Shown: positions 42,785 through 52,376, numbered from the stretch's first letter. The stretch is DNA of 64,000 bases from Nocardia yamanashiensis NBRC 100130 (GCF_001613325.1 NZ_BDCD01000017.1:1-64000); one strand, 5' to 3'. Made by a program: numbers and translations. The notes: generated by a model not told the origin, from the sequence alone.

Positions 42785-43345
42785 TCAGCGTGCGGCGACG
42801 CGTTCGATGACCGGTCGCCACCAGGCGAGGGGGTGCACGGTCAGGCCGACGACCTTGCCCGCGTCGTCGGCGCGGCGCAGTTCGATGGCGGCGCGGAAGT
42901 CCGGGTCGGCTTCGAAGGCGGCGACCTCGTCGGGGGTCATGGGACCGCCCTGGGCGACGAGGGTGCGCTGACTGGACGGCGAGAGGGCGGCGGCGTGCGC
43001 CGAATCCGTGGCGGCCAGATAGCGTTTCGCGGTCACGTGCAGTTCGGTCAGGCGGGCGACGCGGTCGCCGAGCAGGCCGCGCACCGCCTCCGCGCCGTGG
43101 CGGCCGTGCCCGGCGTCGTCGCCCGGCACCAGCAGGTGGCCGATATCGTGCACCAGCCCGGCCACCTGGAGTTCCTCGTCGTCGGGGAAGTCGCGGCGCA
43201 GCAGTTCGGCGCATTGGCGGTCGTGGTCGAGGATGTCCACCGGATCACCACTGCGGTCGGGCATGTCCCAGACGTCTTCGCAGGCGGCCAGCAGATCCAG
43301 CAATTCGTCGACGGTCTCGACGCGCGCTCGTGGTTCGGAACCCAT
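42785..43345 (-). CDS. HD-domain protein, PhnZ-like oxygenase candidate
   Basis: This 186-residue protein has an HD signature, ILDHDRQCAEL then LQVAGLVHDIGHLL. It continues with HGAEAVRGLLGDRV, LHVTAKRYLAA, LSPSSQRTLVAQGGPMTPDE and RRADDAGKV, a pattern I associate with the PhnZ/myo-inositol oxygenase branch of HD proteins. Those use a mixed-valent di-iron site to cleave C-C or C-P bonds rather than acting as phosphohydrolases. Whether this one acts on a phosphonate is inference; no PhnY partner adjoins it. It is cotranscribed with the LysR gene. Confidence 0.75.
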   Translation of the reverse strand: MGSEPRARVETVDELLDLLAACEDVWDMPDRSGDPVDILDHDRQCAELLRRDFPDDEELQVAGLVHDIGHLLVPGDDAGHGRHGAEAVRGLLGDRVARLTELHVTAKRYLAATDSAHAAALSPSSQRTLVAQGGPMTPDEVAAFEADPDFRAAIELRRADDAGKVVGLTVHPLAWWRPVIERVAAR

Positions 43346-43411
43346 GGCCGCACCCTAGGACCGGCCGGCGACGGCCCCGAGTCCATTCGGTGAACACTCA
43401 GCGAATCAGGT

Positions 43412-44059
43412 TCAGGCCAGTCCGGCGCGGTGGACCAGGATGGCGATCTGGGTCCGGTTCTCCAGTCCGAGTTTGGCGATGATCCGGCTGATGTGGACCT
43501 TGACGGTCGACTCGCTCATGAACAGGGTCCGCGCGATCTCGGCGTTCCCCGCGCCGGTCGCCACCGCGAGCGCGACCTCCCGCTCCCGCTCGGTGAGCTG
43601 TTCCAGCCGCCCCAGCGCTTCCGGCTGCTGCGCACCGGCGCCCTGCGCGAAGGCCGTCAGCATCCGCTTGGTGATCGACGGCGCGAGGATCGCCTCCCCG
43701 CTCGCCACGATCTCCACCCCGCGCGCCAGCTCCCGCGGCGGCGTGTCCTTCAACAGGAACCCCGCCGCCCCCGCTTCCAAAGCGGCATAGACGTATTCGT
43801 CGAGCCCGAACGTGGTCAGCACCACCACCGCCGGCGGCTCCGCCAGCGCCCGCACCCGCCGCGTCACCTCCAGCCCATCGACCTGCGGCATCCGGATATC
43901 CGTCACCACCACATCCGGCCGATACTTCTGCACCAACTCCACGATCCCCCGCCCGTCGGCGTCCTGCGCCACCACCTCGATCCCGCCCCCGGCCTCCAGA
44001 ATCATCGCGATCCCGGTCCGCACCAACTCCTCGTCATCGAGCAACACCACCCGGATCAC
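43412..44059 (-). CDS. LuxR/NarL-family response regulator
   Basis: This 215-residue regulator has a receiver domain with phospho-acceptor Asp in VVVTDIRMPQVDGL near residue 53 and lysine in LLKDTPP. The LuxR helix-turn-helix is LTEREREVALAVATGAGNAE, then FMSESTVKVHISRI. It is the last gene of an apparent operon with the kinase and an ABC transporter upstream on the same strand, so it probably controls that transporter. A gap of 120 bases separates it from the kinase gene. Confidence 0.9.
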   Translation of the reverse strand: MIRVVLLDDEELVRTGIAMILEAGGGIEVVAQDADGRGIVELVQKYRPDVVVTDIRMPQVDGLEVTRRVRALAEPPAVVVLTTFGLDEYVYAALEAGAAGFLLKDTPPRELARGVEIVASGEAILAPSITKRMLTAFAQGAGAQQPEALGRLEQLTEREREVALAVATGAGNAEIARTLFMSESTVKVHISRIIAKLGLENRTQIAILVHRAGLA

Positions 44060-44179
44060 GAAACCTCCTCCACACCACTGTCATCCACCGACCGATCACA
44101 CCCGCTCGCCCGACCACCGCCCGGCAGCCGGCGAAATGCGGACCACCGCCCGGCATCCGGGCAACGCTCCGAGATCCGC

Positions 44180-45448
44180 TCACGCATCGCCCGCCCCCAC
44201 CGGAAAGGTGGCGTGCACGGCGAAGCCACCGTCGGGCAGCGCGCCGGAATGCATGGTCCCCCCGGCAAGTTCGACCCGCTCCCGCATTCCGACCAGGCCG
44301 AAACCGGATCCGTGCGCGGCGATGGCGGTCCGATCACCGGGCCCGTTGCGGACATCGACGGCGAGCGAGCCGTCCGTCCGGGCAGTGAGTTCCACCCGCA
44401 CCACCGACCCCGCCGCATGCTTGGCCGCATTGGTCAGCGCCTCCTGAATCAACCGATACACCGCCCGGCCGACCGCACCCGGCACCTCCGGCAGCGCTGC
44501 GGGCGCGGACATTTCGATCCGCTGCCCCGCCTCGACCGCATCGGCCACCAGTTCAGCGACCGCGCCCAGCGTCGGCGCGGGCCGCAGCGGAACCCGCTCA
44601 TCGCTCTTCGATCGCGCCTGGCCGATCACCTGCTGCGACGCCCCCGCCGGTGCGGCGGTGGCCGAGCCGTCGGCATTGCGCACCACAGGGCCGGAAACCT
44701 CGGTGTCGCTTGCCGGTTCGGCGGGGGTGTCGCGGAGGACGCCGAGGAGTTCGCGCATTTCGGTGAGGGCGGTGACGCCGGTGGTGCGGATGGTGGCGGC
44801 GATGTCGGCGGGTTTGCCTTCGGCGGAGACTTCGAGGGCGCCGGCCAGGACGGTGATCTGGGAGATGCGGTGGGCGACGATGTCGTGCAGTTCGCGGGCG
44901 ATGCGGCGGCGTTCGGATTCGACGGCGGCACTGGTGCGCAGGTCGCGTTCGCGTTCGGCCTGTTCGGCGCGTTCGCGCAGGGCGGCCAGGGTGGCGGCGC
45001 GCTGGTTGGTCCACAGGCCCAGCAGCAAGGGGACGGCGATCGTCAGGGTGACGATGATGCCGCGATTGAAGAACTGGGGCCAGATGTCCTGCAGGCCCCA
45101 GGGCACCACGCCGGCGATCAGGACGCACAGCGCCGACCACCAGGTCTGGCGGCGGTTGCCGTAGCGATCGGCGACGGTGAAGATCGCCAGCAGCAGCGGG
45201 AAGGTGGTGCCGACCAGCATTTCGCCGAGCACGGTGGCGGCGAGCACGGGCAGCGGCAGATAGCGCCGGAACAGCAGGGCCGCGCCCACCACCCAGGCGA
45301 CCGGCGGTCCGGCCGCGGCGGGCAGCAGGCCGATGGCGGAGGTCTGCACATCGTGCAGCCCGACGAACCCGAACAGCAGAGCGGGCAGCACGTCGCGGAT
45401 CAGCACTCCGATCCATCGCCGCCTGCCCACTCCGGCAACCCTAGTCAC
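44180..45448 (-). CDS. Two-component sensor histidine kinase
   Basis: This 422-residue HisKA_3 kinase has five to six membrane helices (residues about 15-155), a coiled linker, the phospho-acceptor box RRRIARELHDIVAHRISQIT and the HATPase domain (LIQEALTNAAKHAA; GFGLVGMRERVELAGG). An insert of about 60 residues with low complexity (residues about 245-295) separates the dimerisation and ATPase domains. GTG 45448 is chosen because GAGGAAG lies at the right distance; an ATG 21 bases earlier has no ribosome-binding site. It pairs with the downstream response regulator and follows the ABC transporter genes. Confidence 0.85.
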   Translation of the reverse strand: MTRVAGVGRRRWIGVLIRDVLPALLFGFVGLHDVQTSAIGLLPAAAGPPVAWVVGAALLFRRYLPLPVLAATVLGEMLVGTTFPLLLAIFTVADRYGNRRQTWWSALCVLIAGVVPWGLQDIWPQFFNRGIIVTLTIAVPLLLGLWTNQRAATLAALRERAEQAERERDLRTSAAVESERRRIARELHDIVAHRISQITVLAGALEVSAEGKPADIAATIRTTGVTALTEMRELLGVLRDTPAEPASDTEVSGPVVRNADGSATAAPAGASQQVIGQARSKSDERVPLRPAPTLGAVAELVADAVEAGQRIEMSAPAALPEVPGAVGRAVYRLIQEALTNAAKHAAGSVVRVELTARTDGSLAVDVRNGPGDRTAIAAHGSGFGLVGMRERVELAGGTMHSGALPDGGFAVHATFPVGAGDA

Positions 45449-45521
45449 TGCGACTTCCTCACACTTCATGGCACGCGGGCAAGGCCCGGGCGGGCCATCA
45501 GCTAATGACTGGATACCTCGA

Positions 45522-46223
45522 TCACACGTCGCGCCGGGCCAGCAGCGCGCCGCTCAATCCGAGCAGTCCCGCGACCAGGGTCAACAGCGGCAGCGCGAGC
45601 AGTACGGGGTTCCCGGCCCCCGGCAGCGCCAGCTGACCCGCCGCCAGGAAGGGCATGAGCTTCGGGCTCAGCCCGGCCAGCACGCCCGCGGATTCCAGCA
45701 CGGTCGGCAGGCCGATGGCGGCCACCATGGCGAAAGTCGCATTGCGGGTGATGGCGGCGACGCCCAGTCCGGCCAGCGCGGCCAGGCACATGTAGACCGG
45801 CAGCGCCGCGAAAGCCTGTGCGAGATGCGCGGTTTCGGTGGGCAGCGTGGAGCGCGCGCCCTGCGCGACGACGGCGATACCGGCCGCCGCGACACCGTAC
45901 AGCGCCGCGACCGCACCGGTGGTCAACGCCTTGGCCGCCAGCACCCGGCTCGGACGGCGCAGGGTGAGCATGGTGGTGGTGATGGTGCCGTAGCGGTATT
46001 CGTGCCCGAAGGCATTGACGGCGACGGCGGTGGCGAACAGCATCACCATCATCAGCGCCAGGCCGGAGACCGAGGCGGTGAACTGCTCGTCGGGGGTGGC
46101 GGCGCTCCGGCTCGCGGACACGACGGCGATGAGCGCCTGCAGGCCGAGCCCGCCCGCCAGCAGCACCCAGGTGGATCGAATGGAGGCGAGCCGGATCAGT
46201 TCGTAGCGAATCGCGTTGTACAT
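45522..46223 (-). CDS. ABC transporter permease
   Basis: This 233-residue ABC-2-like permease has six hydrophobic segments. The EYRYGTITTTMLTLRRPSRVL stretch between helices is typical of permeases that partner short ATPases in antibiotic-resistance or stress exporters. ATG 46223 follows AGGAAA and lies 22 bases after the ATPase gene. The complex probably exports or removes a membrane-active compound under control of the adjacent two-component system. Confidence 0.85.
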   Translation of the reverse strand: MYNAIRYELIRLASIRSTWVLLAGGLGLQALIAVVSASRSAATPDEQFTASVSGLALMMVMLFATAVAVNAFGHEYRYGTITTTMLTLRRPSRVLAAKALTTGAVAALYGVAAAGIAVVAQGARSTLPTETAHLAQAFAALPVYMCLAALAGLGVAAITRNATFAMVAAIGLPTVLESAGVLAGLSPKLMPFLAAGQLALPGAGNPVLLALPLLTLVAGLLGLSGALLARRDV

Positions 46224-46245
46224 GAGTGGATTTCCTTGTCTGTGG

Positions 46246-47154
46246 TCAAGCGGCGACGTGCCCGCGGAAGCGCGCGGCATCGGCGGTGGCGTGGAAGAAG
46301 GCGTCCTCGAGGCTGGTCTGGACCTGGGTCAGCTCGGTGACCAGCACGCCCGCGTTCATGGCCAGCGCGGCGACCGCCTGCCGATCGTCGCCGTCCACCA
46401 CGACCGCCCGATCCTGCTGGACATGCGCGCGGAAACCGTTGCGCCGCAGCAGATCCGCGAGCACCTCGGGCCGGTCGGACCGGGCGATGACCCGCGCCGC
46501 GGAATTGCGGTCCACGAACTGCCGCACCGATTCCGCCGCCAGCAGCCGCCCGCCGCCGATGACCACCAGTGCATCCGCCAGGTGCGCCATCTCGTTGAGC
46601 AGATGCGAGGAGACGAAGACGGTACGTCCTTGCCGGGCAAGCTGTTTCAGCAGATCCCGCAACCAGCGCACGCCTTCCGGATCGAGTCCGTTGGCGGGTT
46701 CGTCCAGGATCAGGGTGGCGGGATCACCCAGCAGCGCCACCGCCAGGCCGAGCCGCTGCTGCATGCCGAGGCTGAAGCCGCCCGCCCGCTGATCGCCGGC
46801 GCTGCTCAACCCGACCTGCTCCAGCACCTCCTCCACCCGCCGCCGCTCGATGCCCGCACCGGCCGCCACCATCCGCAGGTGCCCGCGCGCCGTGCGCTTG
46901 GGGTGCACGGCCCGCGCGTCGAGCATCACCCCGACCGTCCGGACCGGATCGGCGAGCTCGGCATAGGGCCGCCCGTCGAAGGTGGTCCGCCCGCTCCCGT
47001 GATCCAGCCCGAGCATGAGCCGCATGGTGGTCGATTTGCCCGCGCCGTTGGGCCCGAGGAACCCGGTCACCACCCCCGGCGCGACATCGAAGGAAAGATT
47101 GTCGACCGCCGGCACATCCCCGTACCGCTTACCGAGCCCACGCGCCTGAATCAT
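46246..47154 (-). CDS. ABC transporter ATP-binding protein
   Basis: This 302-residue ATPase has Walker A GPNGAGKSTT (residues about 35-44), the signature region GFSLGMQQRLGLAVAL, Walker B LILDEPANGLDP and the switch histidine in FVSSHLLNEM. A C-terminal extension of about 80 residues is typical of DrrA/CcmA-type exporters. It is the first gene of the operon ATPase, permease, kinase, response regulator. ATG 47154 matches the family start; the longer open frame upstream is not needed. Confidence 0.9.
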   Translation of the reverse strand: MIQARGLGKRYGDVPAVDNLSFDVAPGVVTGFLGPNGAGKSTTMRLMLGLDHGSGRTTFDGRPYAELADPVRTVGVMLDARAVHPKRTARGHLRMVAAGAGIERRRVEEVLEQVGLSSAGDQRAGGFSLGMQQRLGLAVALLGDPATLILDEPANGLDPEGVRWLRDLLKQLARQGRTVFVSSHLLNEMAHLADALVVIGGGRLLAAESVRQFVDRNSAARVIARSDRPEVLADLLRRNGFRAHVQQDRAVVVDGDDRQAVAALAMNAGVLVTELTQVQTSLEDAFFHATADAARFRGHVAA

Positions 47155-47273
47155 GGAATCCGCCTCGTCCTCGCCGGTGCCGCCGGATGCGCCACCTTCA
47201 TCGGACTCGACTCTGCCGTTCCACGCGCTCGCGGCCATCCGCCTCGAGCACACGGCCGCCTAACACTTTCGGC

Positions 47274-48602
47274 TTATGCCGGCGCCGACCGCCGCGCCCG
47301 ATAGGCGATGGTGCAGGGCGCGGCGGGCCACCGCGATTTCGCCCGCAGATCCGGTCGCGGCGTGCCGGTGGTGAGCTCCAGGTCGTAGCGCCGCAGCAGT
47401 TCGGCCAGGATGATCGTCATCTCCAGTTTGGCGAACCGGGTGCCCAGGCATTTGTGCAGCCCGCCGCCGAAACCCATCAGCTTCGCACGTTCCTGTTTGG
47501 CGTCGGCCCCGAGATAGCGATCGGGCCGGTAGCCGTCGGGATCGGAATGTTCCTCCGGCAGCCGGTGATTCACCGCCGGCGAAGTGAACACCTGGGTGCC
47601 CGCCGGAACCGCGTACCCGCCGATCTCCATATCGGCGACCGCATTGCGGATCAGCACCGGCGCGATGGGATACCGGCGTTCGGTCTCGTGCACGCACGCG
47701 TCGATCACCCGCAACCGCGACACCCCGTCGAGATCGATCGGCCCCGCGCCCAGCACCGCATCGGCCTCGGCCCGGGCCCGCGCCAGCACCTCCGGATGCC
47801 GCACCAGATCGAGCAATGCCCACGACAGATGCCCGGTGGTCGATTCGTGCCCCGCCCACACCAGGAGCAGCACCAGATTCACCAGCACGTCGTCCGGTAC
47901 CGGTGTGCCATCGGAATAGGTTGCGCTGGAAAGAGTTTGCAGAAAATCAGGCTCGGGGAGCGGGGTACGGCGGCGGACGACCAGCATCTCGGTGAGGTCC
48001 GCCTTCAGGCTCTTGCCCGCCCGCGCCCCGAGGATCCGCCCGGCGGTCGGCACGAAGCGCGGCGCGAAGGTCATCTGCTTGGAGAACCAGCGGAAGCGCC
48101 CGAAGAAGTCGCCGCCGATCTCGGTGGCGAAGCGGTCCCCCAGGAAGGCCCGTGCCGCGATATTCATGACGAGCCGCCCGAACTCCTCGGCCAGCTCGAA
48201 TTCCCCGGCGTCACCGAGCCGTTCGGCGAATGCCGCGGTCTCGCCGGTCATGACCGCGGCATAGCCCTCGTGCTGCCGCCCACTGAATCGCGGCAGGATG
48301 ATGTTCTTCTGCTCCCGGTAGGCGGCATCGTCGGCCAGGCTGAAGAAATCGGGCGCGAACATGGTCCGGAAGAACGGGTACGCCGCCTCGGTGGAGAGGT
48401 TCCGGTCGTGAAAGAACAACTCGCAGTTGGCGTTTCCCAGTGCGACGACCGCCTCGGCGGGTCCCAGTTTGATCCGGTACACCAGGCCCTGTTCACGGTG
48501 CCCGCGCCACACCAGCGCTTCCGGATGCGCGGCGAGTTCGCGCAGGTGCCCGAGCAGTGGCAGGCCGCCCGAGAGCATGGGCGGCCGGATGCTTGTATTC
48601 AC
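47274..48602 (-). CDS. Cytochrome P450
   Basis: This protein of about 442 residues has all P450 landmarks: the I-helix oxygen-binding motif VWAGHESTTGHLSW, the ExxR motif in HETERRY, and the haem-binding loop GFGGGLHKCLGTRFAK with the cysteine ligand. The layout resembles CYP51-like or CYP120/CYP26-like enzymes acting on sterols or isoprenoids; the substrate is undetermined. The start is uncertain: GTG 48602 follows GGGGGAA closely, and another GTG at 48629 is in frame. No ferredoxin gene adjoins it. It lies downstream of the ssu operon on the same strand. Confidence 0.9.
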   Translation of the reverse strand: MNTSIRPPMLSGGLPLLGHLRELAAHPEALVWRGHREQGLVYRIKLGPAEAVVALGNANCELFFHDRNLSTEAAYPFFRTMFAPDFFSLADDAAYREQKNIILPRFSGRQHEGYAAVMTGETAAFAERLGDAGEFELAEEFGRLVMNIAARAFLGDRFATEIGGDFFGRFRWFSKQMTFAPRFVPTAGRILGARAGKSLKADLTEMLVVRRRTPLPEPDFLQTLSSATYSDGTPVPDDVLVNLVLLLVWAGHESTTGHLSWALLDLVRHPEVLARARAEADAVLGAGPIDLDGVSRLRVIDACVHETERRYPIAPVLIRNAVADMEIGGYAVPAGTQVFTSPAVNHRLPEEHSDPDGYRPDRYLGADAKQERAKLMGFGGGLHKCLGTRFAKLEMTIILAELLRRYDLELTTGTPRPDLRAKSRWPAAPCTIAYRARRSAPA

Positions 48603-48719
48603 GCTTCCCCCAGCATGATTCGAATACACCCCGGAAAGGGGGTCGAATCATTGCTATCACCGCGGGGGCGGCGGCGGTTATGCCCTGAACAGGGTATGAC
48701 CCTGCTCAGGGCAAACCGG

Positions 48720-49865
48720 TCAGCTGCTGGAGACGCCCGCGAACGGGATGGTCGCGGCCGGTTCGGCGCGGCGCGAGGGGTGCTTCCACAGGCCCTTGCG
48801 TTCCAGGATCGGCAGTACGCCTTCGCCGAACCAGTACGCCTCTTCCAGGTGCGGGTAGCCCGAGAGCACGAACTGGCTGATGCCGACCTTCGAGTATTCG
48901 ATGAGCCGTTCGGCCACTTCCTCGTGCGAGCCCACCAGCGCCGTGCCCGCGCCGCCGCGCACCAGGCCCACGCCCGCCCACAGGTTGGGGGCGATCTCCA
49001 GGCGCGAGGTGTCGCCGTTGTGCAGTTCGCGCATGCGGCGCTGGCCCTCGGATTCGCTGCGCGCGAGGCTGGCCTGCACCCGTTCGATATCGGCGGGGTC
49101 GATGCCGGCCAGGAGTTTGTCGGCGACCGCCCACGCCTCTTCCGAGGTATCGCGGGAGATCACGTGAATCCGCAAGCCGTACTGCAGCTTCCGGCCGTTG
49201 TCGACGGCCAGCCCGCGAATCCAGTCCAGTTTCCGGCTGACCGCGAGCACCGGTTCGCCCCAGGTGAGGTAGGCGTCGGCGTAGCGGGCCGCGACCGGGC
49301 CGGCGGGACCGGAGGAGCCGCCGAAGAACACCGGTGGGACCGGGTCGGGGTGATTGCTCAGCAGCGCGTTCTCGACGCGAATGTGGTCGCCCGCGAAGGA
49401 GATCGGCTCGCGCGAGTTCCACAGCGACTTCACCACGTGCAGGAATTCACCGGTGCGCGCGTAGCGAGTTTCTTTGTCCTCGAAGTCGCCGTAGGCGGCC
49501 TGGTCGGCCGGTTCGCCGCCGGTCACCACATTGATCAGCAAGCGGCCCTTGGAATGCCGCTGGAAGGTGCCCGCCATCTGTGCGGCGAGGGTCGGGCTCA
49601 TCAGCCCGGGACGCAGCGCCACCAGGAACTTCAGCGTCTCGGTGGTCTCGACCAGCATGGCCGTGGTGAGCCAGGCGTCCTCGCACCAGGTGCCGGTGGG
49701 GGTGAGCACGGCTTCGAAACCGTTGGTCTCGGCGGCGGCCGCGATCTGGTTCAGATAGTGCAGCGAGGCCGGGCGATCCCCGGACATGGGCGTTCCGTGC
49801 CCGCCGACCACCAGGCCGCGGGAGTCACCGGAGGTGGGCAGGAACCAATGAAACGACAGGCTCAT
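48720..49865 (-). CDS. ssuD: FMNH2-dependent alkanesulfonate monooxygenase SsuD
   Basis: This 381-residue bacterial-luciferase-like monooxygenase starts MSLSFHWFLPTSGDSRG, has the conserved CEDAW active-site cysteine region and LINVVTGGEPADQAAYGDF, and ends in the SsuD pattern. It oxidises alkanesulfonates to aldehyde and sulfite using FMNH2 and oxygen, giving sulfur for growth. It is the last gene of ssuCBAD, 11 bases after ssuA. The flavin reductase partner (SsuE) is not encoded here. Confidence 0.9.
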   Translation of the reverse strand: MSLSFHWFLPTSGDSRGLVVGGHGTPMSGDRPASLHYLNQIAAAAETNGFEAVLTPTGTWCEDAWLTTAMLVETTETLKFLVALRPGLMSPTLAAQMAGTFQRHSKGRLLINVVTGGEPADQAAYGDFEDKETRYARTGEFLHVVKSLWNSREPISFAGDHIRVENALLSNHPDPVPPVFFGGSSGPAGPVAARYADAYLTWGEPVLAVSRKLDWIRGLAVDNGRKLQYGLRIHVISRDTSEEAWAVADKLLAGIDPADIERVQASLARSESEGQRRMRELHNGDTSRLEIAPNLWAGVGLVRGGAGTALVGSHEEVAERLIEYSKVGISQFVLSGYPHLEEAYWFGEGVLPILERKGLWKHPSRRAEPAATIPFAGVSSS

Positions 49866-49876
49866 TCGAATCGTCC

Positions 49877-50872
49877 TCAGGAGTTGAAGCGGTCGTTGTA
49901 GCGGGTGTCGACGAATTCCTTGATGTCGACCTTGCGCGGGATCAGCTCGGCGGCGGCGAAGGCGTCGGCCACCTGCTGCTCGCCCGCGATGGTGGCGTCG
50001 TCGAGCGAATGATGCTGGTACTGCGCGCGTTGCACCGCGGTCAGGGTGACGTCGTAGGGAATGCCGGTGATGGCGGCGGATTCCTTCGCCCAGGCTTCCG
50101 GATTGGCCTTGATCCAGGAGTGCGCGCGCTGGATGCGGGTCAGCAGATCGCGGACCGCGGCCGCGGTGGCCTTGTTCTCCAGCGTCTTGGTCCCGGCCAC
50201 GTAGAAGTTGTCGCCGGACACGTAGCCCTCACCGTTGACGACGACCCGGTTGCCGTCGTGCTCGGCCTGCGAGACGTACGGATCCCAGACCGCCCAGGCG
50301 TCGACCCGGCCGGTGGACAGCGCGGCCAGGGCATCGGCGGGCTGCAGGTACTGCGGCTGGATATCGGCGAAGGTCAGGCCGTTCTTGGTGAGCACGCTCA
50401 ACAGGTGGTAGTGCGCGGAGCTGCCCTTGGTGACGGCGATCTTCTTGCCGCGCAGGTCTTTCGGATCCTTGATGGCGGAGTCCTTGGGCACCACGATGCC
50501 CTGCCCCTGCAGACCGACCCGATACGACGCCACGATCTTGATCTGCGATTTGGCGGCCGCCGCGAACACCGGCGGCGCATTGCCCACGCCGCCCAGATCC
50601 ACCGAGCCGGCATTGATGGCCTCCAGCATCGGCGGCCCGGCCGTGAACTGCGACCATTCCAGCTTGTAGGGCAGGTTCTTGCCCTCGCCGGAAACCTCCA
50701 TCAGGGCTTGCAGCGCAATGGCTTTCTGATCGCCGACCCGCACCGTCACCTGCGACAGGTCCACCGTGCCGTCCGCGTTCACGCCCTTGCTGTTGTCATC
50801 GCCCGTCCCGCAGGCCGCGGTGACAAGGGCCGCGGTGACCGCGAGTGCGGCGAACAGACGTCTGGTGATCAT
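49877..50872 (-). CDS. ssuA: Sulfonate ABC transporter substrate-binding lipoprotein SsuA
   Basis: This 331-residue protein has a signal peptide and a lipobox (LVTAAC, cysteine near 21), so it is anchored outside the membrane. The mature part is a periplasmic-binding fold of the nitrate/sulfonate/taurine family (VRVGDQKAIALQALMEVSG, GGVGNAPPVFAAAAK, GRVDAWAVWDPYVS). It binds alkanesulfonates and delivers them to SsuBC. The ATG overlaps the stop of ssuB by four bases. Confidence 0.9.
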   Translation of the reverse strand: MITRRLFAALAVTAALVTAACGTGDDNSKGVNADGTVDLSQVTVRVGDQKAIALQALMEVSGEGKNLPYKLEWSQFTAGPPMLEAINAGSVDLGGVGNAPPVFAAAAKSQIKIVASYRVGLQGQGIVVPKDSAIKDPKDLRGKKIAVTKGSSAHYHLLSVLTKNGLTFADIQPQYLQPADALAALSTGRVDAWAVWDPYVSQAEHDGNRVVVNGEGYVSGDNFYVAGTKTLENKATAAAVRDLLTRIQRAHSWIKANPEAWAKESAAITGIPYDVTLTAVQRAQYQHHSLDDATIAGEQQVADAFAAAELIPRKVDIKEFVDTRYNDRFNS

Positions 50873-51579
50873 CGGTGTCCTTCTGGGATATCTTGCGGCA
50901 CACCGAGTTCGGTGAGCAGCGTGGTACGCAGGGCCAGGAATTCGGGATCCTCGCGGCGGCGCGGGCGCGGCAGTTCGATGGGCAGCTCGCGGGCGATGCG
51001 CCCGTCGGCCAGCACCAGCGCCCGGTCGGCGAGCAGCAGCGCCTCGTCCACATCGTGGGTGACCAGCAGCACGCCGGGCCGGTGCTTGTCCCACAGCTCC
51101 AGCACCAGCGCGTGAATGGTGATGCGGGTCAAGGCATCCAGCGCGCTGAAGGGCTCGTCGAGCAGCAGCAGATCGGGTTCCCGCACCAGTGCCCGGGCCA
51201 GCGAGGCGCGTTGCGCTTCACCGCCGGAAAGGGTGAGCGGCCAGGCGTCGGCGCGTTCGCTCAGCCCGACCTCGGCCAGCGCGGCGCGGCCGGCGTCCTT
51301 GGGGTTTTCGTGCCGCAGGCCCAGGGTGATGTTGTCCCGCACCCGCTTCCACGGCACCAGCCGCGGCTCCTGGAACGCGACCGCCACTTCCCCGGCGACC
51401 GTCAGCTCGCCGCCGGTCTCGCCGTCCAATCCGGCCAGCGCCCGCAGCAGCGTGGACTTCCCGGAACCGCTGCGCCCGAGCAGCGCCACGAACTCGCCGT
51501 CGCGGATGTCCAGGTCGATGCCGTGCAGTACCCGGCGGTCGCCGAAGTCCTTGGTCAGCTCACGAACTCGCGTCGCCAT
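50869..51579 (-). CDS. ssuB: Sulfonate ABC transporter ATP-binding protein SsuB
   Basis: This 236-residue ATPase has Walker A LGRSGSGKSTLLRAL, signature LSGGEAQRASLARAL, Walker B LLLLDEPFSALDA and switch histidine in VTHDVDEAL. Its short length and FQEPRLVPW Q-loop context fit the SsuB/TauB group. It energises uptake together with SsuC. The gene overlaps ssuC by 25 bases and ssuA by four, so the operon is translationally coupled. Confidence 0.9.
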   Translation of the reverse strand: MATRVRELTKDFGDRRVLHGIDLDIRDGEFVALLGRSGSGKSTLLRALAGLDGETGGELTVAGEVAVAFQEPRLVPWKRVRDNITLGLRHENPKDAGRAALAEVGLSERADAWPLTLSGGEAQRASLARALVREPDLLLLDEPFSALDALTRITIHALVLELWDKHRPGVLLVTHDVDEALLLADRALVLADGRIARELPIELPRPRRREDPEFLALRTTLLTELGVPQDIPEGHR

Positions 51580-52376
51580 CCCAGCGCCCTCCTCTCGATC
51601 AGGCGGACCAGGGCGTCGGTGAGCAGGCCCAGCACGCTGTACACGAGCAGGCCGACCACGATCACGTCGGTGCGCAGGAATTCGCGGGCGTCGTTGATCA
51701 GGAAGCCCAGGCCGGCATCGGCGTTCACCTGTTCGGCGACGATCAGCGCCAGCCAGGCCACGCCGAGGGACTGCCGCAGGCCGACCAGGGTCTGCGGCAG
51801 CGCGCCCGGCAGCACGATGTGCCGGATCAGCGCGACCCGCCCCAGCTGCTGCACCTGCGCGAGTTCGGCCAGTTTGCCGTCCACGCCGCGGATGCCGGCG
51901 AAGGTGTTCAGATAGAGCGGAATCGCCACGCCGAAGGCGACCAGCACGATCTTGGGCAGCTCGCCGATGCCGAACCACAGGATGAACAGCGGGATCAGGC
52001 CGTAGAACGGGAGCGTCCGCAGCATCTGCATGGGCGGGTCGACGACGTACTCCCCCACCCGGCTCAGCCCGGCGGCCAGCGCCAGGCCGACGCCCACCGC
52101 CGCGCCGATCACGAATCCGATCAGCGCACGCTGCAACGACACGCTCAGCGCGTCGGCGAGAGTGCCGTCCTGGATCAGCTCCACGGCGGTCCGCACCACC
52201 GTGACCGGGGAGGCCAGCAGCCGTTCGGACAGCAGTCCGGTCGCGGCGGCCAGCTGCCACACGGCAACCAGGATCAATGGGCTGATCAGCCGGAGCCAGC
52301 CGGCGGAGAGCCGGGGCAGGCGGGGTACGCGCGGCCCGGCCGCAATGGGCCTGGCCTGCACGGCAATCGAAGACAC
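51555..52376 (-). CDS. ssuC: Sulfonate ABC transporter permease SsuC
   Basis: This 273-residue permease has about six membrane helices and the EAA-type loop in the form of LAELAQVQQLGRVALIRHIVLPGALP, here with ELAQ in place of the usual EAA. It belongs to the nitrate/sulfonate/taurine importer group. GTG 52376 was chosen for the GAGGTG ribosome-binding site; the frame is open further upstream. It is the first gene of ssuCBAD and is divergent from the first kinase gene. Confidence 0.85.
   Translation of the reverse strand: MSSIAVQARPIAAGPRVPRLPRLSAGWLRLISPLILVAVWQLAAATGLLSERLLASPVTVVRTAVELIQDGTLADALSVSLQRALIGFVIGAAVGVGLALAAGLSRVGEYVVDPPMQMLRTLPFYGLIPLFILWFGIGELPKIVLVAFGVAIPLYLNTFAGIRGVDGKLAELAQVQQLGRVALIRHIVLPGALPQTLVGLRQSLGVAWLALIVAEQVNADAGLGFLINDAREFLRTDVIVVGLLVYSVLGLLTDALVRLIERRALGWRREFVS

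Noticed and set aside
47187..49901. 904-residue plus-strand open frame
   Set aside because: It is the shadow of the P450 and ssuD genes on the other strand, with unnatural His/Arg/Gln-rich composition.
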